Positions 44,830 through 56,429 are shown, counted from the stretch's first letter. The stretch: 64,000 nucleotides of DNA from Ostrinia nubilalis (GCF_963855985.1 NC_087104.1:3658001-3722000), one strand, 5' to 3'. Made by a program: numbers and translations. The notes: generated by a model from the letters alone, not told the origin.

Positions 44830-44933
44830 CGCCCGTATTCACAAACATTACTATGAGGTCTCACGGTGCGCGTGGACGCACAGGGTGACACACGAACCTA
44901 TCACAGAGCTCTATTCAACGCTGTGCGTTCGAT
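44830..44933. mobile_element. MITE, right end missing
   Basis: CGCCCGTATTCACAAACATT to CGCTGTGCGTTCGAT, then unrelated sequence. Same family as 44103-44225. Confidence 0.85.
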
Positions 44934-46030
44934 TTGCCGCTTCACTTATATTTCGGTTTCATGGACGTTAGTTTTGCGATGCTTCAACTGGGTATTGAAG
45001 TTTTCAACTGCTGTGCAACTGAGCAACGTGGGAATGTTTGAAGTATTGTTGCAACAAGTTTTACAAAAGTATTTGTGAGGATTGAAGAATTTTACCGCTT
45101 TGCGTTACAGTCCTGTCTTTGGTTTTGGACTTTGGTATAGTTTTTGTTTGGGTAGGTATACGATACGATATCAACAAAATATTATACACAATTTCGATTT
45201 TACCCTATGAGGGCCTACGGCCTAATGAACTAAAGGGAATTAAGGAATGTCAATACTAATCGATAGGAACTATAAGGTGGTTCCTGGTTTTATATTTTCG
45301 CCCAGCATACAAAGGATTTTAGGTGCAATTCCCACCTTAGGCAATTCGATTTTTTTAAGTAATTAAAAATGTTTTCTATTGGTCGTAAGTAACTGCCGAT
45401 AAAATCCAGTCATGTCATTTCTAACTGTACAGATGACGGCACGTCAAGCTTGTGGCACTGTGGGCTCTTATTTACTTGTAATAGGGGTGATCTTATTTAC
45501 TTATAATAGGGTGAAGTGCTATTATTCAGTCAGGGAATATCTCGACGAACAATAGAATTTTAATCAGACTAACGAACAACAATTAATTTTTATTTATATA
45601 GATGACATTTTTGATTTGATTTGATAATTTTTGTAAGGAATATTTTAATTGGCGACATTGATAGGTACCTACTATTAATTTAATTTTACATTGACATTTT
45701 TTTTAATCATTTGACATTTATATTATTGAATCCTATAATTTTTGCACGTCTGTGATCAGACTAAACACATGATCCTATTTTAATATTGTCACCCTGTATT
45801 ACTGTGTTTTTAGCAAATAAACGTTTTGAATTTGAATTTTGAATTTGATTGTGCAACAAAAATGTTTAAGTTGATGTGCTGTCGTCTGTACATTATGACG
45901 ACGACCTTTGCCACAGCTCTTTTTTTCGTTGAGCGGCTATTCTGGTTCTATGAAGTCCCAGTATCACCACGACCGGGACCGATCTATTGTGATCGCCACT
46001 ATTTTAATTACAGTTCGCCTCCGAGTCCTG
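44934..46030. other. Intron sequence, no gene recognised
   Basis: No exon seen. GTGCAACAAAAATGTTTAAG at 45851 recurs in similar form near 42345 and is dispersed-repeat-like. Confidence 0.5.
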
Positions 46031-46044
46031 CATCCATTAGGTAG

Positions 46045-46180
46045 ATTGCGGGTCCAATGACAGTTTAACTTTCTTCCGGAACAAACTTGACCTTCATTGG
46101 TTGGGTTTTTATTGCGGTCAAGCTGTAGATCCTGGCTACACAGGAGTTGCAGTGGTGGGAACTAGAGGTGGGAATAGTCC
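46045..46180 (+). mobile_element. R1-like LINE, 3' 136 bp, 14-bp TSD
   Basis: GGGTCCAATGACAGTTTAAC to GGTGGGAATAGTCC, the 3' end of the family whose long copy is 5114-8350. TSD CATCCATTAGGTAG at 46031-46044 and 46181-46194. It ends 68 bp before the acceptor of Trpm exon E. Confidence 0.93.
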
Positions 46181-46248
46181 CATCCATTAGGTAGTGCAGT
46201 ATCTTTTGGGGGGCGATATGTAGCTACAGCTCTTGTCTTTTGTTGCAG

Positions 46249-46385
46249 GTCCAAACTGGCGGTGTTGAACAACAGACACGCGTACTTCTTGCTGGTAGAC
46301 AACGGCTCGGTGGGCCGGTACGGGGCCGAGATCGTGCTGCGGAGGAAGCTGGAGAAGTACATCGCGGCGCAGAAGCTGCATCCAT
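46249..46385 (+). CDS. Trpm: Trpm exon E
   Basis: Follows TCTTTTGTTGCAG with one base completing Arg, and ends CCAT|GTAAGT with one base over. Encodes [40 protein letters not shown] and QKLHP. LNNRH.YF.LVD.G....YG.E...R..LE..I matches the TRPM family closely. Two oddities: the exon lies inside intron 1 of the antisense MADF-BESS gene, and its donor is the first unit of a 12-copy 31-bp minisatellite. Confidence 0.97.
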
Positions 46386-46749
46386 GTAAGTCATTTCTAT
46401 TACCCCTTCAATCCAATTAAGTCATTTCATTACCCCTTCAATCCATGTAAGTCATGTCTATTACCCCTTCAGTCCATGTAAGTCATGTCTATTACCCCTG
46501 CAATCCATGTAAGTCATGTCTATTACCCCTTCAATCTATGTAAGTCATTTCTATTACCCCTTCAATCTATGTAAGTCATTTCTATTACCCCTTCAATCCA
46601 TGTAAGTCATGTCTATTACCCCTTCAATCCGTGTAAGTCATGTGTATTACCCCTTCAATCCAAGTAAGTCATTTCATTACCCCTTCAATCCATGTAAGTC
46701 ATGTCTATTACCCCTTCAGTCCATGTAAGTCATGTCTATTACCCTTTAA
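46382..46749 (+). repeat. 31-bp minisatellite repeating the exon E 5' splice site
   Basis: Twelve units of about 31 bp, consensus CCATGTAAGTCATGTCTATT then ACCCCTTCAAT. Unit 1 straddles the exon E/intron junction, so CCAT|GTAAGT is the real donor. Unit 2 has lost the GT (CCAATTAAGT); the other ten units keep GTAAGT. If a later donor were used the reading frame would meet TAA at 46418-46420 in unit 2. Confidence 0.95.
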
Positions 46750-47500
46750 TCAATCACTTCTGTCAATGGAATCACACACATAAAATCCACATATTTGTGT
46801 TCGTTGGTCCAACGAGAAGGGACGCTACACTACATTTTCCGAAATGTACCTAGTTGTTCCCGCTACCATCGTTGTGGCTCGATGACTTACAATTTACAAT
46901 GTAGCTCATTCATTACTTGGCTGACAGAGAGAGACTGTTGATTTTAATCACACAATCAACTTGAAAGAGCGCAATTTAGTTAGCGAACACAATTGCATAC
47001 ATTTAGTGAATAATACTTTAATTGTTTTGGTTGCTTGATACTTTTAACTTATCTATTCGTTCTTCATGACAAATTATACAATCTTATTGAAAATAGAAGC
47101 AAACATCGCAAGTATTTACATAATATTATAATATGAGCTCTACTATTTGCGGAAAAACTATCGTGATCCGTAATAAAGTTGACGTCCGTCAATAAAGTTG
47201 ATGTTAAACGATGAAACCCTTCCTTTCAGCTTTCATAATATGCCAAGCAGCCATTCCCAAATGCCAGTAGAAAATATTTCATATAAACAGATCGCGGCAG
47301 AACATAAATAAAAATCCGCAATGAACCGCCTGAGCCATATATCAATATTGCATGAATATCTGCCCGCACTATCATTTACTCCACATGAGCTAAACCCATC
47401 CTTACTGCCCGAAGTTACAGTTTACATTTGGAGGTAAACAAATGATAAATCGTGTAATACACACGACCGCGGCGCATGACGCGCTAACTATAAAACTCAC
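46750..47500. other. Trpm intron 5 / MADF-BESS intron 1, nothing recognised
   Basis: AT-rich sequence between the minisatellite and the donor of MADF-BESS exon 1. No element ends seen. Confidence 0.5.
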
Positions 47501-47881
47501 GGTTTGCTCCGGTTGGTCAGCCAATTGCGCATCCTTAGCAGACGTACTCTCATCGCCGAAGACAAACGAAAATAGATCGTAATACCAGAGCGTAGGGACG
47601 TACGCCTCTTCGGGCTTGGTCAAATTGCGCCGGTTTTCGAGCACCCTCTTGTGCTCGCGGCGGACGCACGCCCGTAAGCTCTCGATCTTCCTTAGGACAT
47701 GCACTCGCGTTGCTGTCGGGTCGTATTCCTGGACTAGTTCTGTTAATTTTGAAATGGCATTGTGTCTTTTTTGCTTTTGTTTGTATGCGAAGCAGTTTTT
47801 GTCCCAGAGGCAGGGGAAATCTTTGTAGAGAAGGATGAATCGTTTGAGCAGTTTGCGCGGGAATACGACGTTGGAGTCCAT
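47501..47881 (-). CDS. MADF-BESS protein, exon 1 (MADF domain)
   Basis: ATG at 47881 opens MDSNVVFPRKLLKRFILLYK, DFPCLWDKNCFAYKQKQKRH and on to YYDLFSFVFGDESTS, ending ACC|GTGAGT in phase 0 after 127 codons. Residues about 12-105 fit the MADF domain, a Myb/SANT-like DNA-binding domain (hydrophobic L..Y...P.LWD.., basic helix SLRACVRREHKRV, then LWYYD..FL-type end) found in Adf-1-like insect transcription factors. Full protein 244 residues, usual for small MADF-BESS factors. GC-rich sequence around and upstream of the start (47600-48000) fits a promoter. The ORF in another frame at 47550-48113 is a shadow. Confidence 0.88.
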
Positions 47882-49603
47882 CGCGCACGTTCGCCAAGCG
47901 GCGCGGCGCGCGGGTCACTGAGCCTGCTCGGTGTCGGTGAGGAGTCGGCGAGCTTCGTACTTGTTCGGCGGCCGGTTGGGGTGTGACGTCACAGATCTCC
48001 CCCTCCCCTTGAAGACTGGTTTGCGGATTTTGCAGCGAGCGGGTGAAGCTTATTAACCTATCCTTTGTTTTGGGTCGGGACGCGACGTGTTCATGAATTA
48101 TGGTATGTGACAATGAATGCTTTCAGATGCTTTACATTTAATACATAAAACATTTGATTCCCATTCTGCTGAAGTTATTTAATATGGATGATATTTATTA
48201 TGACCAAAATGGGGTGTTCCAAGAGAGATGCGTCATTCTAAACTAAAATATGATTGATTTTTAAATAATTTTTCAAACAGAAATTGTTTCAAATGGTGAT
48301 TCAAAAGTATTCGGGATCAGTAAGATTCGATATAAACACCGAAATATAAGTAGGTACGGACGATAGCACATCAAGGTACCTTGAAAATAAAACTACAATG
48401 AAAATAATACTTTTTCTATAAGCTGTCGATTCTACACTATGCTTACCAAGTAGATAATTAAGTTAACCACCAACTAAGCTGCAAGTGCAATCTCGCTGTT
48501 AATGCAAAATTGCAGATGCTGTTAATTTGCAACACTTTTGCTGTTAAAAAACCACGACACCTAATTAGTGATGCACTAATAATATGCGAGTAATCAAATG
48601 AAAATCCGTCCCTATCGAGAAAATTATGTAAAATTTTGGTAAACATTTTAGTAGTTTACAGGAAAATTTGTCATAAAATATCGCCCCTAATAATATAAAA
48701 GCTTTCTGTTTATTGACTAAGTTGCGGTACTTATGCACTTGGTCATTATTAATCTACATTAGTCCAGAAATCGTAAAATACGACAAATATACACGGAATA
48801 TGGAATACACGTGGGTAAAACATACACTTAGCCAGTTCAAGCTGGCCATCTCATTTCAGAAGCAAATTGTTTTTGCATAAAACTGTAATTTGTAAGCATT
48901 CCGCGGTGTAAATAGTTAAATACCTGTAGACTTCCAATTGGATTCCGATTCACAATGTTTTATTTGGTCTGTATTTTACCTGCTAAAGGCAAAGTTCAAA
49001 AACTTATATCATTAACATCATTAACGATAAGACGTTACATACTCGTACATGGTGTCTCTCTTCCATGATTGGACAAATCCATACTATATTTTTTTCTATG
49101 ATATAAGTATCCCCAGTAGCTAAGCAACATGTTTCACTTTGTACCACTTCTTGTAAAGTACGAATTGGATCCACACACAACTCTGTAGGTACTACAATAA
49201 ACATAGAAAGTATGTAACATCTTTGTGACTGAAATTATCTTCTTTATTGCATATTAATGCGTAAAATTTTCTCGGAAACGTTTTCATCAAAAAATATTAT
49301 ACGTAAACCCTTTCCAAAAATATTTCTGTAAGAAAACCCTTTTCCTCAAATTGTAATACTTGTCACACAATTTGATAGACCGTCTCTTATTTATAAAAAG
49401 AGCCGCCATTTTCTTTTCTGTTTTCCTTCTGCCTCTAATATCTGTTTATCACATCTGCTAGACGTGATACGTGCTTGCAGTTTAAAGGTATATCTCTAGA
49501 TTTAAGCGAAGCGATGGCTAAGTTTATATGTATAGCTATTCTGTTTTTGTGTAAGGGACGTTATTATACTCGTATAAACGCCCTTGTAAACGACATCATA
49601 AAG
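47882..49603. other. MADF-BESS upstream region and Trpm intron 5
   Basis: 47882-48080 is GC-rich with GTGACGTCAC at 47983-47992, a CRE-like palindrome, and probably holds the promoter of the antisense MADF-BESS gene. The rest is AT-rich with no element recognised. Confidence 0.5.
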
Positions 49604-49716
49604 GTAGCAGGAAAGCGCTGGACGCAGGCCGCTACCAACCGGGTAACATGGAAAGTATTTGGGGAGGCCTATGTTCAGCAGTGGACGTCTTATGGCTGAG
49701 CTGATGATGATGATGA
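49604..49716 (+). mobile_element. RTE-type LINE 3' end
   Basis: AGGTAGCAGGAAAGCGCTGG to TATGGCTGAGCTGATGATG with a (GAT)n tail; same subfamily as 31715-31836. No clear TSD. Confidence 0.88.
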
Positions 49717-49788
49717 TGAAGCGCCCTCGAGATTTTCTATTTAATTTTTTTCTGTGCAAAACATTTTATTTATGACTCCACCAGTTTC

Positions 49789-49961
49789 GGGACTATTTCC
49801 ACCTATAGTTCCCATCAATAAAAACCCAACCAGAGAATATCATGTTTGTCCCGAGGGAAAGTTAACAGTCATTGGACCCGCAACGAAATTAATCAGAAGA
49901 ACATGGGAGTCCAAAGTTAAGGTTCGACTTCCCTTCGGTGCAAAGCGGATTCATCAGTTTG
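49789..49961 (-). mobile_element. R1-like LINE 3' fragment, 9-bp TSD
   Basis: GGGACTATTTCCACCTATAG through GGTTCGACTTCCCTTCGGTG; more diverged from the long copy than the others and internally deleted near the left end. ACCAGTTTC at 49780-49788 and 49962-49970. Confidence 0.85.
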
Positions 49962-50269
49962 ACCAGTTTCAATTCACTGAGTGATGTCAGTTCTTAAATA
50001 ACTCGTGTCTGTAGTTAGCTTGCTTTAGTGGAAACTAGGCCTAAAAAGTTTATTCCGCAAACATGTTCCCGGAACAATATCGGGTCGTGTCATAGAAGAG
50101 AACACTTTTCCCGGAACATTTCATTCATACATAATTCCATCTGCGGGAGCACACCGGATGGAAAATTGCTTTGGAATATTTAAAAATAGACACAATTTGC
50201 GTTGTAGGGGTGGTAAGGAGATTAGACACGACTCATATTTTACAGCTTTCTGTTTTGGGCTCGTTCGTT

Positions 50270-50435
50270 CGTTCGTTTCAGCCGAAAGACGTCCACTGCT
50301 GGACAAAGGCCTCCCCCAAGGATTTCCACAAAGACCGGTCCTGCGCCGCTGGCATCCAGGTACTTCCCGCGACCTTCACCAGATCGTCGGTCCACCTAGT
50401 GGGAGGCCTGCCCACTGGACTGAGCTGGAAGACGT
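50270..50435 (-). mobile_element. RTE-type LINE 3'-end fragment
   Basis: TTCGTTTCAGCCGAAAGACG through GGGAGGCCTGCCCACTGGAC. About 400 bp from a second copy in the same orientation. Confidence 0.88.
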
Positions 50436-50540
50436 TTTGGGCTCACCTAAACACAAAATACTTTCTCTTGTTTGGTTTTAGGATTTTTAAGGCATAAAGG
50501 CCCTAACATTGATTTATACTTTTCGACTGAACAGCATTTA

Positions 50541-50601
50541 TTGGCTGGTGACGGAAAATAACGGAAGCTAGATTCTTCCGTTATTTTCCGTCACCAGCCA
50601 A
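50541..50601. repeat. Perfect 26-bp hairpin
   Basis: TTGGCTGGTGACGGAAAATA plus ACGGAA pairs perfectly with 50576-50601 across a 9-base loop. Too short for the inverted-repeat elements seen elsewhere. Confidence 0.9.
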
Positions 50602-50817
50602 GTGTAAGTAATTAACCTTTGTCAGCCTTTTGTTAGTCAATACTATTTTTTATAACTCTGAAAATTGGTCTCAGAAACAATTTTATAAGTTTGAACATTC
50701 AAATCAAATCAAAATAAATTTATTTGCTTAAAACATGATGATATACATATATGTGGATAGATAATAATAATAACTGTGCTCATGTTTTACCTTACTATAA
50801 ATGGCATGCAAATATTT

Positions 50818-51188
50818 TCGTTTCGTTTCAGCCAAATGACGTCCACTGCTGGACAAAGGCCTCCCCCAAGGTTTTCCACAATGAACGGTCCTGCGCTGCC
50901 CGCATCCAGGCTCTTCCCGCGACCCTTACCAGATCGTCGGTCCACCTAGTAGGAGGCCTGCCCACGCTACGTTTTCCAGCCCGTGGTCGCCACTCGAGAA
51001 CTTTCCTGCCCCAACGGCCATCGTCTCTACGAGCTATGTGCCCCGCCCACTGCCACTTGATTTTTGCAATTCTGCGAGCTATGTCGGTTACTTTGGTTCT
51101 CCTACGGATCTCCTCATTTCTGATTCGATCACGCAGGGAAACTCCGAGCATAGCCCGCTCCATCGCCCTTTGGGTGACCTTGAGCCTT
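50818..51188 (-). mobile_element. RTE-type LINE 3' fragment, 12-bp TSD
   Basis: Best-preserved RT C-terminus of this family: 111 open codons, MERAMLGVSLRDRIRNEEIR, then RRTKVTDIARRIAKIKWQWA and GRPPTRWTDDLVRVAGRAW to EAFVQQWTSFG. TSD ATGCAAATATTT at 50806-50817 and 51189-51200. It is inserted at the tail of the LINE remnant that follows. Confidence 0.93.
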
Positions 51189-51199
51189 ATGCAAATATT

Positions 51200-51690
51200 T
51201 ACAATTTAATAATAATGTTAATGATGAAGATTAATTATTAATGTAAAAAAAAATACAATTTCCAATTAAAATAATATGATGTCAAAAATAATTAGTCAAA
51301 ATTTCTTATTACAATGTCTCACAAGAAAGTCCTTTACCCTATAAAAATTCATGTCACTTAGCCATATTATAAGCGACCTTTTGAATCTTGCATTTGGTAG
51401 GTTTTTGATATGGTTCGGGATACAATTGTATATCTTAACACACATGGCATCACACTGATCAAGATAATGTTTAAGTTTAGGTAAGCTATCATATACTAGT
51501 TGACTAGGATCTCTAACATTGAAGTTTACAACATCTTTTCGCTTTTTGAATAATTAATATTATTTCTCACAAACAAAGCTACCTCAAGGATGTACAGACA
51601 AGGTAGTGGCAATATTTGTAGCTTTCTAAAGACAGGCTCACAGGATTGACGAGGGGACATACATTTGTGGTAGACAGCTAAGTACTAAGA
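51200..51690 (-). mobile_element. CR1/Jockey-type LINE 3' remnant
   Basis: On the minus strand one frame reads CEPVFRKLQILPLPCLYILE then VALFVRNNINYSK, and after a frameshift NFNVRDPSQLVYDSLPKLKH…IYNCIPNHIKNLPNARFKRS…FYRVKDFL, then a stop. This is the typical end of lepidopteran CR1/Jockey-like reverse transcriptase frames. 5'-truncated and frameshifted. Confidence 0.8.
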
Positions 51691-52187
51691 CAAACGCAAC
51701 ATTTTATAATTTTTTGGCAGCAAATAGATTAAGTATATAGACGTACAAAACTACTCCAATACAATTTTAAGAAAATGCTTTACCCAGTTTTCCCACTCTT
51801 TAAAACCTTGGTTTAAAACCCTTTCCATCATAAAGACCTCGTTTTTCAGGCAAATTATCTCGTCCCAACAACCTGCAGACTTGTTTATCAAACAAAACAG
51901 ATTCAATTTAGATACTACAAAGCCCTCTAATAAAGGGATTTTATCGCGACTTCTTATAATAACCCTCCATTAGAGCGCCGGGCACCGAAAGCCGCGGGAT
52001 TTGGTGATTTTGGTGGCCACACCGACCCTTAATAGCTATAAAAGAAGATTTAAGGTGTCGTAGCTTTTGTGCGGGTAAATTGATAAAAATACCAAACGGT
52101 GGCCGAGTGTGTAGACAGGTTGTGATGATAGACGCCTACAAAGTTAGTGTTTTACGTAGCGTAGTCTCATACGTAATCGGCTGTATT
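51691..52187. other. Trpm intron 5, nothing recognised
   Basis: No exon or element recognised. Confidence 0.5.
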
Positions 52188-52469
52188 CGGCCGTTTGGTG
52201 TAGTGGTTCGGAACGGACTACTATTCCGAGAGGTCTCGGGTTCGATTCCCGGCCGGGCAGAAATTGAAATGATGAATTTTAATTTCTGTGATGGGGTTGG
52301 GTGTTACTATGTACTCGTATAATATGTATGTATTTACAAAAAAAAAAGTATTTAAGTATGTTTATATCCGTTGTCTAGTACCCATACTTAGTACAAGCTT
52401 TGCTTAGTTTGGGACTAGAAGCGTAGTGTAAAATGTCCAGGGATATTTATTATTTGTTATTATTTATTC
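52188..52469 (+). mobile_element. tRNA-derived SINE, intact
   Basis: Pol III box A TGGTGTAGTGG at about 52196 and box B GGTTCGATTCC at about 52240, then body AATTTCTGTGATGGGGTTGG and a TTATT-rich tail. Uninterrupted counterpart of the split SINE at 27235-28899. Confidence 0.9.
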
Positions 52470-52604
52470 CCAAGATGGTGTTATTGTCAACATTGGTTTT
52501 CGATTTCAATTCGATAAAGTCTTATCGTGTTACTGTTAGTACGTGACCTATGGCACCTTTTTGAGGTTGGAATAGCTGTCAGTCGGTGGCTGGTCTTCTT
52601 TTTT

Positions 52605-52865
52605 CGTGTCGACAACAAACCTACACAGAGTCAGCCCAAAACTCCGCCACAAGAGTGGCTTTGTCAGCAGCACTCATCAAATCCTCCTGAGTGCAGTTGC
52701 TTGGACACTCAGGGCACGACATCAGGTGCTTCATCGACTGAGGAACAAAACCGAAGTGGCTGGTTATAATAGGAGATCTCGCATAAACTTAATGGCGTTC
52801 CTTGGCGGCTTATATCCAGTAGTGGACTATCATACTAACATCTAGGCTGAAATGATGATGATGAT
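52605..52865. repeat. Retrotransposon remnant, family of 1506-1620
   Basis: CAACAAACCTACACAGAGTC and GCCACAAGAGTGGCTTTGTC match 1506-1560. Followed by a short GATGATGATGATGAG tail. Minus-strand reading ends …ATLVAEFWADSV-stop style. Confidence 0.55.
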
Positions 52866-52869
52866 GAGG

Positions 52870-55800
52870 TACATTCACATTTCCTCGTCGCGTGTTAGGG
52901 GTCTTTTGTATGGGACTGGTTATTTAGACGATTGCTTTGATTGAAATCTTGCTTGTGATTGCTATCTCAAATTAAACATAAATAATAGTTTGTCTTTGGA
53001 GTATATAATATACATATGACACTCAAAGGAATTTGCAGACAATTGTACATAAGGGACTGTGTACATAAGAATATTCGATAAAATAAATGACTATCGGTAA
53101 AGTAACCCTTAAGACACAACTCTTCTATTGTAATAGAATCGTATAGCCTTCGGTTAAATGATTTTTGTGACGTTACGTGCTCATTGATATAAGTCCAAGA
53201 TTCTCGCGACTCATGTCAAACCTTAGAGAGAGGTGTCTATAGAGTTTAGATGTCTATGACTGAGATAAAATATATTGAAGTGGAGGTGTGCAGGAGCGGG
53301 ACAACTGATTTATATTCAGTGTTTGATGTATTACCACGACTATGTAGCGCCGATGGAAATTGAATTGGTGTCGGGATGTCAACTTCAGTCTCTTTGTAAT
53401 CGACTATTATTGACAACAGCTTGAATTTAGTGGCAGCAAAGTCGCCAAAAGATTTACTATGACACGAATTCAACATATTTTTTCTACTTTAAACGTTTCG
53501 AATTCTGCGGGACTTATCATTGAAGGCGAATGACAACTGGATGTTTATTTCGGGATTAGACTATTTGTGGTGATTATTATAATAATATTACTATAGTAAT
53601 TTAAATAAACACAGCATTTTTCAATTGATGAAAGTACATAAGAGCTACGATAGTATTTATTTAGTATACAAGTACTCACTTAGAGCCTATTCAATCGTAT
53701 AATGTCAATTCGTCGTTCGCATTTGACCTTTTTTGACGTTGTTATTAAATAGAACACTACTTTCTGATGTACGCAGTTTCAACATTATCGGACCCTCTAA
53801 GAATGGATTGAATAAGTTTTGTAATCTCAAACTAATCTAACTTCACACCTATCCCTTGAGTCGAGAGGACATTGAATTCTTAAAATCAACATTTATTTTT
53901 CATTTACTCAAACTTGAATGAGATCAGTCTTTATGCCCTCAAGATTCTTTGTTGCGTGAACTTTCAATGACATTTGAGTTCATTGAATCTATTACTACAA
54001 TAAGCTCTATTTACAAACTTTTGTCGTAAACTAACAGAAATTGCAAACCGTCTTCGTTAGTTTTTCCTTTTGTTTTTCATGTTGAGTTTTAAACGAAATG
54101 TTGAATTGAATTTATAGGGTGTCCACACTGTCCACTGTCCAAATTAGAATCTTCAAGAACTTATAAGATTACATAACATTAGATTAATCTAACTTAATAC
54201 TCGATCATCTCATACAGTTGAATTAAGCGCTATTTTGCAAAAAAAAACTTCTTTATGCACCATTTCATTCTTTAATTTAAAATTAGAGCTCTCAATAGCT
54301 CAGCTTATTAAAGAAAACAAAATTAAATGAGCAACGCAATTCTATTGTTTATTTTCCATCTTTGCCAAAATATTTGTCGGGATTTTTCCCGAATATTGAC
54401 GAATGGCAGCTGTTCTCCCCACCTGGACTCGGCCACTCGACTTTACATGAGATTGCCGCATTTATGGCCGCCATAAAAACGTTTCTGAATTTTTCACGTG
54501 TCGTTTTTACGAGTATTTTCTTATTTGTCGATTCGGTCATTTTTATTGTCCGCCAATGTTTCACATTTTATTCGTAGTTTCTACGGAATGAACGTCGATT
54601 TATGCGAAATGTTTTATTCAGGTGGTGTAAATATCAATCATGGGATTATTGCAGTTATATTTTAAATAAATAATAAAAGAGATATTTGTAATTATCTTGG
54701 TTATTGCATCGAACAATACTTATTTGGTTTTTTATTTTATTCGTGTTAAATGAAAACTTACAAATTATTGACATTCTCTTGTTTGGGTAAAGTCTACATC
54801 CCTGGCATAAAAAAAAATTATGTAGGAAATGATATCTCTGTAGATTTTTATAATGAGTTGCCAATATTTCCGCTTGAAGCATTTACAGTTTATTTAACTG
54901 TGGATAGTTGATGCGTATGATTGTTAATTATGAGGACTTTTCTTAATTTAAAAAAGTCGTTCCCAAAAAAAAATCAAAAATGTTTGGAATTTCCCTCACA
55001 AAATGAAAATTTCCCATTATGAGAAATGAGCAATTTCTTAATACATGACGTCATGACATGTTTATTAAGATTCAATATTGTGCTATAAGTAAATATTTCA
55101 TAAACAAAGTAGACCTTTGCTTAATTCGGTGGTCAAATAACGAAATTCCGGAAAATTTTCCAAGATTATTTGGCGTTTGGGAATTGCTTTATTAAAAAGG
55201 GTTTAAATAAGGACAACCCACGCACAAACTTCCTATAGGTACCTACTTCATTGAGAGAGGATTCTCAAATTCCTATTAAAAACTAGGGAAGTCTTAAAAA
55301 CTATAAAAGTGAACTAATTTTAATGCAAAAATCATTGCAATTCTGTCAAATTCCAGAGCGTGGACAAATTATATTCTATGACCGCGTTATACAGTGCTTT
55401 ATCTTTAAAATCATGGCATTGACAAACTTGACCTTTCGATATTACAACATTAGTTATAGGCGTAGCCTTTTAAATGAAAAAACTGATAAAAGCTTCTTTA
55501 ATTAAAGTGACCAACTTAATAAACACTTTGTCCTCCCTAATTAAAACTTAATTAACGAAACTTTCCATCTGATACTTACCATAATTCCACCATTCTATGG
55601 CAATTTCGGGAACTTTTTCCATTGTAATTGATACGAAGAAATTCCAAGGTTTTTTAAGTGCTTAATTGGTTCAAACGATTCTGGTAATAAAAAGCCAAAT
55701 TTAAGTAAGTAAATTCTGTTAAGTGGTGTAAGGAATCTACTGAAAATTACACATTAATCACCTCAATAAAATTGTTTCTACCATAACTTTCCATTTACCT

Positions 55801-56418
55801 GATTCATTATTACGTCATCCTACACTCAAAAGACATAGGTTATAAAACCATATTTTCTACCTATCTTAAGATTATTTTGTAATTTGTATTGCACAAATAA
55901 TTACTAATAGTCGCGTTAGCGCCATGTACAAAGCTAAATATGCTTGTGTCACGAGTGGGCTCACCTAACCAGTGTGGTCGAGCGGCCAGCGGGACCTCCT
56001 ACTACCTTTCGAAAAAATAATTAGACTTAACTAACTCAATTTTGAGTTGATGTGTATTAAAAAAAGGTTTACAAATAAAGCAGTGCCTTACATTCATATT
56101 AAAATCAGAAGTTCTAAGCGTAGCGAGTTTTTCTCACTCGTTTTTCTTCATTTCACTGTAATGCAATATCTTAGGTACGACATTATTTTCTAGTTTAATC
56201 AGTGGCTTTAATAAAAGTCCATTGTCGAGCAGATGGTATGAAAAATGTTATTATTCAATTTCCACGTAGTGGTAGAGAGCTAATAGTCTGATTGCATCCA
56301 ATCTACAGTGCACACTCCTTAGTTATGTCGTAGGTTCCCAAGGTGAAGTGTTTCTTTGATTAGAAAAAATATTCGTCATTGAATCTCCAAAAATGCGGAC
56401 ATCAGGCCTATTCAACCC
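52870..56418. other. Trpm intron 5, long unrecognised stretch
   Basis: 3.5 kb of AT-rich sequence with no convincing exon, RNA gene or element end on either strand. Confidence 0.5.
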
Positions 56419-56429
56419 GTCTGACCAGC

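Noticed and set aside
46382..46749. CRISPR-like array of about 31-bp repeats
   Set aside because: Repeats are directly contiguous without unique spacers and the locus is eukaryotic; it is a minisatellite.
47550..48113. 187-codon minus-strand ORF
   Set aside because: Overlaps the MADF exon in another frame; the MADF frame has recognisable domain character and a phase-consistent donor.
52188..52270. tRNA gene
   Set aside because: Box A and B are present but the body continues into a SINE tail and a second copy exists; no proper cloverleaf was seen.
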